64,000 nt of DNA. Source: Streptomyces fragilis. Its GTDB lineage: Bacteria; Actinomycetota; Actinomycetes; Streptomycetales; Streptomycetaceae. The stretch lies in the NCBI RefSeq assembly GCF_003112515.1, contig NZ_BEVZ01000007.1, positions 62,001-126,000 on the forward strand, written 5' to 3'. A program made the position numbers and the translations under genes. Positions 1-7,839 of the stretch are shown piece after piece (positions within the stretch are counted from its first letter, which is position 1; each line of letters begins with the position of its first letter). The notes under the pieces are model-generated. The model had not been told where the DNA came from. It made no database searches and worked only from the letters and a program-made list of their open reading frames with translations.

Positions 1-12
1 CCCCACGGGAGG

Positions 13-489
13 CTAGGCGAGGGGGATGTCGACCCCGTGCTCCTCCACGGCCCGGGATCCGCGGATGCGCCGGTCCGCCTCCGCGATGGCGAGGTCGTTG
101 ATGCTCGCCTCCCGCCGCCGCATCAGCCCGCGCACGTCGAACTCCCAGAGCTCGTTGCCGTAGCTGCGCCACCACCGGCCTTCCGCGTCGTGCCACTCGT
201 ACTGGAAGCGCACCGCGATCCGGTCACCGTCGAAGGCCCACAGGCTCTTGCGCAGTGCGTAGTCGAGCTCGCGCTCCCACTTGCGCGTCAGGAAGGCGAC
301 GATCTCCTCCCGGCCCCGCACGAACTCGTCCCGGTTCCGCCAGACCGAGTCCGGCGTGTACGCCGAGGCCACGCGCCGCGGATCGCGGGTGTTCCAGGCG
401 TCCTCGGCGGCCTGGACCTTTCGCAGGGCGGTCTCCCGTGTGAACGGCGGGTAGGGCGGTCGATCGTCGGTCACGCCAGCCTCCTCCAT
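13..489 (-). CDS. DUF1348 / SnoaL-like (NTF2 fold) protein
   Basis: The protein is 158 residues. It resembles DUF1348 proteins of the NTF2-like superfamily: PPFTRETALRKVQAAEDAWN near the start, then a run of Trp and Arg (WEREL, FQYEWHDAEGRWWRSYG, NELWEF) typical of the cone-shaped fold. The substrate is unknown. The ATG was chosen because this frame continues upstream only through non-coding sequence and the shared operator. The start codon abuts the first of two palindromes that lie between this gene and a divergent TetR gene, so the TetR protein probably controls it. Family assignment is fairly sure; biochemical role is not known. Confidence 0.85.
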   Translation of the reverse strand: MEEAGVTDDRPPYPPFTRETALRKVQAAEDAWNTRDPRRVASAYTPDSVWRNRDEFVRGREEIVAFLTRKWERELDYALRKSLWAFDGDRIAVRFQYEWHDAEGRWWRSYGNELWEFDVRGLMRRREASINDLAIAEADRRIRGSRAVEEHGVDIPLA

Positions 490-511
490 GTGGAGAACGT
501 GCGTTCTCCAC
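490..511. promoter_or_regulatory. TetR operator copy 1
   Basis: A perfect inverted repeat with 10-base arms (GTGGAGAACG and CGTTCTCCAC) around a TG centre. It touches the ATG of the leftward DUF1348 gene, and its GGAG could be that gene's RBS, so the leader could also fold over it. The core GAGAACG-NN-CGTTCTC recurs 40 bases to the right. This is the expected layout for autoregulation by the adjacent TetR protein; binding itself is inferred. Confidence 0.75.
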
Positions 512-529
512 GTCTCGCCGCCTAAGGTA

Positions 530-545
530 GAGAACGCCCGTTCTC
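530..545. promoter_or_regulatory. TetR operator copy 2
   Basis: A second palindrome with 7-base arms GAGAACG and CGTTCTC and a 2-base centre, matching the core of the first copy exactly in arm sequence and spacing. It lies just upstream of the AAGGAG ribosome site of the TetR gene. Weak promoter-like hexamers for both directions (TAAGGT at 523-528 rightward, TACCTT leftward) fall between and against the two copies. Confidence 0.75.
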
Positions 546-561
546 GACGCAAGGAGTTCCG

Positions 562-1209
562 ATGCCCGCCCCGCTCACCGAGGAGCAGAACCGCCGCGCC
601 CGCGAGGACCTGCTGGACGCGGCGGAGAGGCTGTTCTACGAACGGGGCATCCAGGCGGTGGGCATGGACCAGGTCCGGGCGGCCTCCGACCTCCCCCTGA
701 AGCGGATCTACCGTCTCTTCCCCACCAAGGAGGACCTGGTGGTGGCGATGCTGCGGCGCCGCGACCGGCGCTGGCGGGAGAGCCTGACCGTCAGCGTGGA
801 GCAGGTCGCCGATCCCCGGGCACGCGTCCTGGCGGTCTTCGACTGGCTGGCCGGCTGGTTCGCCGAGCCCGGCTTCCGGGGCTGCGCCTGGATCAACGCC
901 CACGGAGAGCTCGGCTCCTCCTCCCCCGCCGTGCTGGCCGAAGTCCGTTCCCACAAGCGGGCGTTCCGCGCACAGCTCGCCGAGTGGGCGCTCGCAGCGG
1001 GCGTGCCGGCCGCCGCCGACGCGGTTTTCCTGCTGGCCGAGGGCGCCGTGGTCACCGCGGGCATCGCCGGGGACCCGGCGCCGGCCCGTCAGGCACGGTC
1101 GGCCGCGGCGGCGCTGCTGGCTCAGCAGGGCGGCGTTCAGCAGTGCGGCGTTCAGCAGGGCGGCGAGACGACGGACCCGTCCGGTTCCGCCCCGGCCTCG
1201 ATCTCGTAG
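562..1209 (+). CDS. TetR family transcriptional regulator
   Basis: The protein is 215 residues. Residues about 10-60 form a TetR N-terminal DNA-binding domain (ILDAA-type helix LLDAAERLFYERGIQAVGMD, then LPLKRIYRLFPTKEDLV). The remaining region is a ligand-binding domain with a tract FRGCAWINAHGEL seen in many regulators of this type. AAGGAG sits at a normal distance before the ATG. Divergent from the DUF1348 gene, with two operator copies between. The C-terminus is a low-complexity QQGGV-type tail encoded by a 15-base tandem repeat and overlaps the end of the convergent lipoprotein gene by 58 bases, so the tail is probably a recent extension. The ligand is unknown. Confidence 0.9.
   Translation: MPAPLTEEQNRRAREDLLDAAERLFYERGIQAVGMDQVRAASDLPLKRIYRLFPTKEDLVVAMLRRRDRRWRESLTVSVEQVADPRARVLAVFDWLAGWFAEPGFRGCAWINAHGELGSSSPAVLAEVRSHKRAFRAQLAEWALAAGVPAAADAVFLLAEGAVVTAGIAGDPAPARQARSAAAALLAQQGGVQQCGVQQGGETTDPSGSAPASIS
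1123..1165. repeat. 15-bp tandem repeat at overlapping 3' ends
   Basis: Nearly three copies of CAGCAGGGCGGCGTT (one copy has T for G). It encodes the QQGGV tail of the TetR protein on one strand and contains the stop codon region of the lipoprotein gene on the other. Copy-number slippage here would change only the last residues of either protein. Confidence 0.8.
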
Positions 1210-1802
1210 ACCTGCCCCGACGCGAAAGCGGGCCCCGGGTCCACGTCGTGCGAACGGCGGATCTCCTCCACGGTGGTGAAGTACAGCGTGACGACCCGCG
1301 CGCTCCCGTCGCCACCCTTGGTGAAGCACACGTCCCGGTGTTGTCCCGTGGAGCCCGGTGGGGGCGCGGGCAGGTCCATCGGCGGGGCGACGGAGGGCTC
1401 AGGGTTCGCGACGTACGTCCACCCCTCCGCGCGGGCCACCCGGCGGTAGTGGGCGACCACCTCCTCCGCCGTACCGGGGTGGACGAACAGCCGTCGCGCC
1501 GAGAGCCACGCGTCACCGCTGTCGTCCGAGCACGAGGAGTACCCCCCGGCCTCTCCCCCGGCCGCCCTCGCGCCCGGCGGCGGCGAGGCCAGCAGCGGCG
1601 TCTCCTCCAGCTCCCGCATCAGGCTCCCCGTCCCCTCACAGCCCTCGAACGGGGACAGCGCGGAACACCCCACCGGCCCGCCGGCGAGCAGGACCACGGA
1701 CAGCACCACGGTGGCCACGCGACCGACAGCGGCGGGAGGAAGCACCGGTCGCCGAGGCCTTGCCCTCACCGCCGGGCGGACGGCACCGGATGTCGCTGCC
1801 AT
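1152..1802 (-). CDS. Putative lipoprotein, function unknown
   Basis: From the ATG chosen, the protein is 216 residues. An Arg-rich N-terminus (RPAVRARPRRP) leads into a hydrophobic stretch VATVVLSVVLLAGG ending in a lipobox-like GPVGC, so it is probably exported and lipidated. The mature part has paired Cys residues (FEGCEG, YSSCSDD, DVCFTKGG) and an ending rich in acidic residues. An in-frame upstream start 54 codons earlier is possible, but the extra residues do not look coding. No family was recognised. It is convergent with, and overlaps, the TetR gene. Confidence 0.65.
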   Translation of the reverse strand: MAATSGAVRPAVRARPRRPVLPPAAVGRVATVVLSVVLLAGGPVGCSALSPFEGCEGTGSLMRELEETPLLASPPPGARAAGGEAGGYSSCSDDSGDAWLSARRLFVHPGTAEEVVAHYRRVARAEGWTYVANPEPSVAPPMDLPAPPPGSTGQHRDVCFTKGGDGSARVVTLYFTTVEEIRRSHDVDPGPAFASGQVYEIEAGAEPDGSVVSPPC

Positions 1803-2083
1803 ACCGGTCGGCGTGGGGTCGTCCACGAGGGTCCGCACGCCCTCCGCCGTCAAGGCCCGCAGCGGGCACACGGCGTCTGCGACGCGCGCCTCGCCGTCAC
1901 CCGTTCCCCTGGCCGACGGTTCCGCGCGTAGGCGGCGTCGGTGAACGGTCGGGACGAGGCGCATGCTTCACGATTCCCTTCGTCACCGTGGGCGGGTCCG
2001 CGCACGCTATCCGTGCACCTGGCTCGTGAGCAACGCGACAATCACGCCGGCATCGTCGCAGACACGCCGCCTACCACGGCCCG

Positions 2084-2881
2084 TCAGTGGGCCCAGGGCA
2101 GGCGGAGGGCCTCCAGTTCGGGATCGTGGAGTACCGCTTCGACGAGGCTCGGTGGGCCGGCGACCTTGGTGCCCCACAGGTCGTAGTCGGTGCACAGGAC
2201 CCAGGAGTGGTCGGCCGCCCAGAGGTTGGACGGGCTGAAGTCGGCTTCGGGGCAGTCGTACAGGGCCTCCGCGTCGCCGAGCCGGCCCGCGCGGACGTCG
2301 AGGGTGTCGAAGTCGCCGCGCGTCAGGGGGCTGTAGTAGGCGAGGCAGGGGGTGTCGGGGCCGACGGGGCTGTGGTCGGTGAGGACGGCGATCAGCCGGG
2401 TCCAGGTCTCGCGGTCCAGGCTTCCCTCGGTCGGTGGGACGACGCCGAGTGGCCAACTGCCGCCCTTCTTGGCCGAGGGGAAGCAGCGGAAGCACGGCAG
2501 CACCCCTTCGGGCACGACCGGATCGCCGGTCCGCCGGGCCAGTTCGGCCCAGCGCAGGCGTCGCCGGCCGGGGCCCGGGTGCCGGGCGCGGCCCAGTCCA
2601 CCACCCGTGACGATCGTTTCGGCGTCGAGGTCGACGTCCCCCACGACGTGCCGCTGGACGCTCCCGTCCGCCGGCCTGGCCCGGTGGTGGTCGTCGTGCG
2701 AGACCTCGCCGGGCCCGCTCTGGTGCTCGTACATGGCGTTGAGCACCCACACCGCGTCGGGCATCGCCGGAGGCATGAAGCCGGTGAGGCCGTCGCCGCA
2801 CAGCTCCCGCAGCCAGTCGGCGGCCCCGGGCGGAGCGGGCGGCCACCACCGGCTCGCCAGGAGGCCAGGTTCTTCGGGCAT
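2084..2881 (-). CDS. Conserved hypothetical protein
   Basis: The protein is 265 residues from the ATG at MPEEPG; the extra upstream residues of the open frame look non-coding. It is a soluble, Trp- and Asp-rich protein with segments such as PAMPDAVWVLNAMYEHQ, VLPCFRCFPSAKKGGSWP and WAADHSWVLCTDYDLWGTK. I do not recognise a family or catalytic motif. It lies 76 bases downstream of the HEAT-repeat gene on the same strand, so the two may be co-transcribed. The GC-rich third positions support it as a real gene. Confidence 0.75.
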   Translation of the reverse strand: MPEEPGLLASRWWPPAPPGAADWLRELCGDGLTGFMPPAMPDAVWVLNAMYEHQSGPGEVSHDDHHRARPADGSVQRHVVGDVDLDAETIVTGGGLGRARHPGPGRRRLRWAELARRTGDPVVPEGVLPCFRCFPSAKKGGSWPLGVVPPTEGSLDRETWTRLIAVLTDHSPVGPDTPCLAYYSPLTRGDFDTLDVRAGRLGDAEALYDCPEADFSPSNLWAADHSWVLCTDYDLWGTKVAGPPSLVEAVLHDPELEALRLPWAH

Positions 2882-2957
2882 GCGCCCATCGTCGCAGGTC
2901 AGGCTGGTTGCTCCCCGGGGAGGGTCACTGTCGGCGCGCGGGTCCGTGCACCTGCCG

Positions 2958-4694
2958 TCAGGGCCTCGTCCCACTCGTCCCGCTCGTCCCCTGACGCGGT
3001 GGCCGGAGTGACGGAAAGGGCGCCCCGAACGGCGTGACGTCCGGGCGGGCGGTCATGGACGGCATGGACCCCGCCGGCCCCGGCCTCCACACCCCCGGGC
3101 CCGCCACCCGCCGCACAGGGGTGGAGGCGGGGGCCCCGCAGCAGCGGCAGGAGTCGGCCCGGTTCAGGCGGTGCCACTCCAGGAGGTCCAGGACGCGGGC
3201 GCGAACCCTCTCGTGACGGCTGTGGAGTTGCCCGCGCAACAGTGCGGCGCTCTCACGCATGCCGGTGAGGGCGGTGGCCCGCACGGCGGGGTCCGGGTCG
3301 TCGGCGAAGGGGAGCAGCGCCGTGTCGGGGAGGGCACGGAGCATCCGCAGCGCCGACAGCGCGCGGGCGCGCACCGCGGGGTCCGGGTGGCGGGTGAGCG
3401 GGTGGAGCAGGTCGGCGTCCTCCTGGTGCCCCTGCTCCGCGAGCCCGATGACCGCGGGCGGCACGACGGCCGCCGGGTCGGCGCACAGGGCACGGTAGTG
3501 GGCACGGGGATCACCGCCGGCCGCACGCAGGTCCCGGCACGCCGTCGCGCGGACGGCGGCGGAGAGGTCGGTCAGGTACCGGGACACCTCGTCTCCGCGG
3601 CCGGCGTCGCGGAGCCGTCCGACGGCGGCGGCGCGCACGTACGTGTCGCGGGCGGCGAGGAGGCGGTCGAGGTGGGCGTGCGCGTCGGGGTGGGCGAGGA
3701 GTGCGTCGCAGCCGTGCCGCCGCAACTTCCGGTACGCGTGGCCGACGGCCGTGTCGGCCAGGTCCGGGGCCCGCAGGAGGCCGGCCCGGACCGCCCACGC
3801 GAACGTCTCCAGGCGGACGCCGTACGCGCGCTCGGTGTCCAGGTGTCGCAGCAGCCAGGACCGGGCGTCGTCGACGGCCGTCCGCTGTCCGGACGTGAGC
3901 GCCAGGTCCGCCGCCGTGCGGACGGCCCACCGGCGCACGCTCTCGTCCGGGTGCTGCGCGGCGAGGGCCCAGAGTTCGGCCGTGGTGAGCTGTCCGTGAG
4001 CGGCGGCCGCGCGCAGCCCGGCGAGGCGGGAGCCGTGGCCCCCGTTCGCGGCTTGTACGAGGGCCTCGGCCGGCGGCCCGCCGAGGGGGCCGAGTATCGC
4101 GTCCCGTGCCCAGTGGCCGCGTGCCCGCGCCCCCATCAGCACGGCGAGCAGCGCCAGTTCGCGGAGTTCTGCCTCGCTGGCCTCGCGAAGACGCGGGGCG
4201 AGGGCGGCTCGGGCGAGGTCGCGCACCCGCTCGTCGGCGTCCGCGCTGCGGATCAGGACGAGCGGCACGACGAGCCGCGCCACGGGCTCGGGCAGGGCCC
4301 GCGCCTCGACGAGGGCGAGCGCCGCCGCGCGCATGCGGGGGTCCGCGTGGGCGAGGCAGAGAACGATCTCCGACTCGGTGGGCGGCACGCTCCAGGAGGG
4401 GCCCTCGGGACGCGCACCGTTGCCCGTGTCGGGGCCGGGCGCCTGCCAGTACGGAGCCCGGGACCAGTCGGCCGTCTCCCGCTCGTCGACGCGCGGGAAG
4501 CCGACCCGGATCCGGTTGTGCCGTGTCCGGCCGCGGTCCGTCACGGTGGAGGTGCCCCGGTGGACGTCCCCGTCGAGGCGCAGCCAGTCGCCGGCTTGCC
4601 GGCAGGCGCCGACCGCCGCCTCCACCCGCCGCCCGAGAAGCAGTCGCCGGGCAGGGGTGTACAGCTGTGTGGGGCCGAGCCGGTACGTACGCAT
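2958..4694 (-). CDS. HEAT-repeat protein
   Basis: A 578-residue protein made largely of repeated helical pairs from about residue 105 to 530. The repeats carry the HEAT signature of D-P-x-V-R-x-x-A-L: HADPRMRAAALAL, ADERVRDLARAAL, HPDESVRRWAVRTA, HPDPAVRARALSALRML and DDPDPAVRATALTGM. Such solenoids bind proteins or act as scaffolds; the partner is unknown. A CxxC (SCRCCGAP) follows the last repeat and could bind a metal. The first 100 residues (RTYRLGPTQLYTPARRLLLGRR) are unlike HEAT repeats. Start chosen at the last Met before the gene loses coding character. Confidence 0.8.
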   Translation of the reverse strand: MRTYRLGPTQLYTPARRLLLGRRVEAAVGACRQAGDWLRLDGDVHRGTSTVTDRGRTRHNRIRVGFPRVDERETADWSRAPYWQAPGPDTGNGARPEGPSWSVPPTESEIVLCLAHADPRMRAAALALVEARALPEPVARLVVPLVLIRSADADERVRDLARAALAPRLREASEAELRELALLAVLMGARARGHWARDAILGPLGGPPAEALVQAANGGHGSRLAGLRAAAAHGQLTTAELWALAAQHPDESVRRWAVRTAADLALTSGQRTAVDDARSWLLRHLDTERAYGVRLETFAWAVRAGLLRAPDLADTAVGHAYRKLRRHGCDALLAHPDAHAHLDRLLAARDTYVRAAAVGRLRDAGRGDEVSRYLTDLSAAVRATACRDLRAAGGDPRAHYRALCADPAAVVPPAVIGLAEQGHQEDADLLHPLTRHPDPAVRARALSALRMLRALPDTALLPFADDPDPAVRATALTGMRESAALLRGQLHSRHERVRARVLDLLEWHRLNRADSCRCCGAPASTPVRRVAGPGVWRPGPAGSMPSMTARPDVTPFGAPFPSLRPPRQGTSGTSGTRP

Positions 4695-4904
4695 GGACAG
4701 ACTGTAGGTCCCGTCCCCACCTGCCTCACCAGCGGTTTCTCCACTGTCGTCGATCACGACGCCGCGTGTCGCGTCTCCGCCACTCCGTCCGCGTGCCGTC
4801 CCGTGCGCGATGCGTATTCCCCGTGGAGACACCGGCGCGGCTTGGTAGGTTCCGGCCCTAGGTGACCTGCGCATGCGCGGGCTTGCAAGCTCGGGGAGGG
4901 CCGG

Positions 4905-5345
4905 ATGCCGATGGAGTTGGCGCACGAGAACGTGGGAATGCCGGATCTGTACCGCCGAGGACTCCGGCCCGGGACGGCGGGCCTCGAGGTGCTGCTCGTG
5001 GACATCGAGGCCGATCTGGTCATCCGGGACGGCAGCCAGGTCGTGCTCGCGGAAGGGTACTTCCCCGTGGCCGAGTTGGCGCGGGAGCTGGCGCTCTGGC
5101 TTCGCCGGCCGGACGGTGAGCGGGGTGACTTCGCCTTCGACTCGATGTCCTACCCGGACGTGGGTGAGGTGCGGATCGCGGCGTCGCCCGAAGGGTGGCG
5201 CGTCGGGTCGGTCTCCACCCCGGACACCTGGACCTCGCCCGTCGCATGGGATGTTCTGGTGGCGGAGGTCGGGCGGTTCGTGGCGGCCGTGCGCGACGAC
5301 GTGAAGGCGATGGGCGTGCGGCCCGGCCTGATCCCCGGACCCTGA
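4905..5345 (+). CDS. Conserved hypothetical protein, small acidic
   Basis: 146 residues, soluble, no signal peptide. The pattern VLLVDIEADLVIRDGSQVVL followed by EGYFPVAELARELALWLR, then a central YPDVGEVRI and a final helix VAEVGRFVAAVRDDVKAMG, is a compact alpha/beta domain that recurs in Streptomyces as a protein of unknown function. It stands alone, divergent from the HEAT gene and convergent with the MOSC gene. A start at this ATG is preceded by a GGAGGG site. Confidence 0.75.
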   Translation: MPMELAHENVGMPDLYRRGLRPGTAGLEVLLVDIEADLVIRDGSQVVLAEGYFPVAELARELALWLRRPDGERGDFAFDSMSYPDVGEVRIAASPEGWRVGSVSTPDTWTSPVAWDVLVAEVGRFVAAVRDDVKAMGVRPGLIPGP

Positions 5346-5403
5346 GGCCGGGTCCGGTGCGGCTCGCGCCGCCGCGGCCGGCGACCTGTGCGGGACCTCG
5401 GCG

Positions 5404-5952
5404 CTAGACGCGCTCCAGAGGGCGGTGCGGGAAGGGCGGGACCTCCACCTCGACGGCGTCGCCCGGGCGGACGGTGCCGGTGTGCCGTACCACGGCCATG
5501 ACGCCCGCCTTGAACGTGAAGTCACCGGACGACGGGTCGATCGTGAACATCTCGCCCAGCAGCCCTTGGCGGAAGTCGTTGATCTTCGCGCACGGGTTGC
5601 GCAGGCCGGTCACCTCGACCACCGCGTCCTGTCCGAGGTGGAGCAGGGTGCCGGTCGGGAGGCCGAGGAGGTCGACGTCGCGGGTGGTGATGTTCTCGCC
5701 GAGCCCGCCGGCGGAGACGTCGAACCCCTTCAGCGCGAGCTCCGCGAAAAGCTCCTCGTGCATCAGGTGCACCTGACGGAGGTTGGGCAGGTCGGGCTCG
5801 TACGTCATGCGGAACTGGTGGCGGATGGTCCTCCCGGCGTGGACGTCGCCCTCCACCCCGAGACCTTCCAGAAGCGTGACGGACGGCTGGTTGGGTTTGC
5901 TGAACGCGTACTCCGGATTGCGGCTCACCGCGGTGACCCGGCCTTCGGTCAT
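5404..5952 (-). CDS. MOSC domain-containing protein
   Basis: 182 residues covering one MOSC domain (the sulfur-carrier domain of molybdenum-cofactor sulfurases). Visible signatures are GLGVEGDVHAG, the HLMHEELFAEL helix, GGLGENITTRDVDLLGLPTG and ITGLRNPC-like VTGLRNPCAKI, whose Cys is the conserved sulfur-accepting position. Standalone MOSC proteins are thought to transfer or reduce sulfur- or N-oxygenated groups with molybdenum cofactor; the substrate here is unknown. The start is the only Met directly before TEGRVTAVSRNPEY, which is the typical family beginning. Confidence 0.9.
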   Translation of the reverse strand: MTEGRVTAVSRNPEYAFSKPNQPSVTLLEGLGVEGDVHAGRTIRHQFRMTYEPDLPNLRQVHLMHEELFAELALKGFDVSAGGLGENITTRDVDLLGLPTGTLLHLGQDAVVEVTGLRNPCAKINDFRQGLLGEMFTIDPSSGDFTFKAGVMAVVRHTGTVRPGDAVEVEVPPFPHRPLERV

Positions 5953-6143
5953 GGCGTGCCCCCACCTCTCGTCGGTCTGCGGCAGCCGATCATAGGGCGA
6001 CGCGTGCACGTCCGCGAGGAAACCGCGATGACGGCAGTGGCATGATGACCGGCGGGCGGACGGGGGCCGCCGACGTGCCGCGTCACGGCAGGAACGGCAG
6101 CCCCCGGCATACCGTTCCGCGTCCATCGGGAGGAACCGCGGTC

Positions 6144-6659
6144 ATGGATGGGGCAGTTACGGAGCGGGGCCAGGGCGGCCGTGCCACCGTGCGAGGCAGG
6201 GGCACGCGGCACCGTCTGCTGCTCGCGGCGGGCACCTTGACGGCCCTCACGGCGCTCGCGGGCTGCTCCGGCTCCGGGGACGGCCCCGTATGCACGTTGA
6301 TCGGCATGGACTCCGGTGTCACCGTGGCATGGCGCACCGCCGACTTCCCCGACGACACCACGACGGTCCGGGTGTGTGTGAACGGCACATGCGAGGAGAG
6401 GCGGTCCGCCGAGGCGGAGGTTCCCGTGCTACGGGTCACCGTGCCGCTCCGGCAGGACATCGGCGGGAAGACGGTCACCGTGCGGTTGACGGTGACCGCG
6501 GGGAAGGACGAGCACGTCGTCACGACGGACGCCAGGCGGGTGAAGCTCACGGAGCAGCATCCCAACGGCGCCTCCTGCCCGCCCACCGCGTGGACGGCCA
6601 CCCTGCGCGCCCACCCGTCGAAGGGGCTCATCTCCGCCAAGGGCCTCCCGCTGCGGTGA
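6144..6659 (+). CDS. Putative lipoprotein, function unknown
   Basis: 171 residues. After a basic N-terminus (RGRGTRHR) a hydrophobic run LLLAAGTLTALTALAGC ends in a lipobox LAGC, so export and lipid attachment are likely. The mature region is beta-rich and carries paired Cys (CVNGTCEE), resembling an Ig-like or carboxypeptidase-regulatory fold, but no family is recognised. GGGAGG precedes the ATG; the longer frame upstream lacks an RBS. Confidence 0.75.
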   Translation: MDGAVTERGQGGRATVRGRGTRHRLLLAAGTLTALTALAGCSGSGDGPVCTLIGMDSGVTVAWRTADFPDDTTTVRVCVNGTCEERRSAEAEVPVLRVTVPLRQDIGGKTVTVRLTVTAGKDEHVVTTDARRVKLTEQHPNGASCPPTAWTATLRAHPSKGLISAKGLPLR

Positions 6660-6721
6660 CGTCGGCGAGGGGCGCGGCGGGAGGAATCCAGGCCGCGCCC
6701 CGGTGAGCTCCCGACCGGGCG

Positions 6722-6808
6722 TCATCCGTCGACGTCGAGGGCGGTTCCGTAGAGCCGGTCCGCCTTGAGCCTGAGCACCGCCTGGGCGACCATCCCGGTG
6801 ATGGCCAG
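6722..6808 (-). pseudogene. Possible 3' remnant of a lost gene
   Basis: This stretch encodes LAITGMVAQAVLRLKADRLY and eight more residues to a TGA stop, with nearly every codon ending in G or C, as in real genes here. No coding-like sequence continues upstream in the frame: it runs into a 16-base direct repeat. It could be the C-terminal end of a deleted gene or a 23-residue small protein starting at MVAQAV. The parent family was not recognised. Confidence 0.35.
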
Positions 6809-6832
6809 GCCCCCGCGCGACCATCCCGGTGA
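6786..6832. repeat. 16-bp direct repeat
   Basis: GCGACCATCCCGGTGA occurs at 6786-6801 and again at 6817-6832. One copy lies inside the possible gene remnant, which suggests a local duplication or a deletion junction. Confidence 0.7.
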
Positions 6833-6933
6833 CGCCCGCCCCCGGTCCGGCGCGGCTGCGCGTCCGCCGGACCGGGCGGTCCCCATCGTGGAGGCACGGC
6901 CAGGGAAGCCCGACCAGGAGGGTGAGACACCGC

Positions 6934-7788
6934 ATGACGAACCCGAACACCGACGACGCGGCCGCGGCGGACCACGCGCTGAAGGCCAAGCACCGGGCGA
7001 TGTGGGCGCAGGGCGACTACCCCTCGATCGCCGCCGAACTGATCGCCGGCATGGGCCCCCTGCTGGTGCAACGGAGCGGGGTGGGCCCCGGGCAGCGGGT
7101 GCTGGACGTCGCGGCGGGCACCGGCAACGCCTCGATCCCGGCCGCGCTGACCGGTGCGCAGGTCGTGGCGAGTGACCTGACGCCCGAGCTGCTGGAGGTC
7201 GGGCGCGCGCTGGCGGCCGAACGCGGCGTGGAGATCGAGTGGCGCGAGGCGGACGCGGAGCAACTGCCGTTCGGCGACGGCGAGTTCGACGTCGTGCTCT
7301 CCGTGGTGGGGGTCATGTTCGCGCCGCACCACCGCGCCGCCGCCGACGAACTGCTCCGCGTCTGCCGCCCGGGCGGCACGATCGGACTGATCGCGTGGAC
7401 CCCGGAGGGCTTCCTGGGGCACATGCTGGCGGTGATGAAGCCGTTCATGCCGCCCCTGCCGCCGGGTGCGCAGCCGCCCCCGCTCTGGGGTACCGAGGAG
7501 CACGTCCGTGAGCTCCTCGGCGACCGGGTCGAGGAGCTGAGCGCCGAACGCCGCGAGCTGGTGGTCGACGCGTTCGCCTCCCCCGAGGAGTTCCGGGACT
7601 ACTTCAAGCAGCGGTACGGACCGACCATCGCCGCCTACCGGGCCATCGGCGACGACCCGGACCGCACGGCCCAGCTCGACCGTGCCCTGGCCGACCTCGC
7701 TCGGGAGCACGACCGGGGTGAGGGCGACGGCGTCGTCATGGACTGGGAGTTCCTGCTGGTCACCGCGACCCGCGCCGCGGGCGCCTGA
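6934..7788 (+). CDS. Class I SAM-dependent methyltransferase
   Basis: 284 residues with a Rossmann methyltransferase core: motif I VLDVAAGTGNASI near residue 55-67, the acidic end of the second strand (ASDLTPELLEVGRAL), EADAEQLPFGDGEFDVVLSV and the post-motif VCRPGGTIGLIAW. This resembles the UbiE/Coq5-type family acting on small molecules. The substrate cannot be told from context. The ATG follows AGGAGGGTGAG; the longer upstream frame has no RBS. Confidence 0.9.
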   Translation: MTNPNTDDAAAADHALKAKHRAMWAQGDYPSIAAELIAGMGPLLVQRSGVGPGQRVLDVAAGTGNASIPAALTGAQVVASDLTPELLEVGRALAAERGVEIEWREADAEQLPFGDGEFDVVLSVVGVMFAPHHRAAADELLRVCRPGGTIGLIAWTPEGFLGHMLAVMKPFMPPLPPGAQPPPLWGTEEHVRELLGDRVEELSAERRELVVDAFASPEEFRDYFKQRYGPTIAAYRAIGDDPDRTAQLDRALADLAREHDRGEGDGVVMDWEFLLVTATRAAGA

Positions 7789-7839
7789 GAGGGCGCCGAG
7801 TCGTCGTCGGCCCTCGGGGCAGAGGTGCGTCGGCCCGGG

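Noticed and set aside
13..1329. A 438-codon leftward frame covering the TetR region
   Set aside because: It is the antisense of TetR joined to the DUF1348 gene. Only the last 158 codons look like a protein.
1803..2083. Hidden gene in the 281-base gap
   Set aside because: Frames present are short and lack RBS or consistent third-position GC; nothing specific seen.
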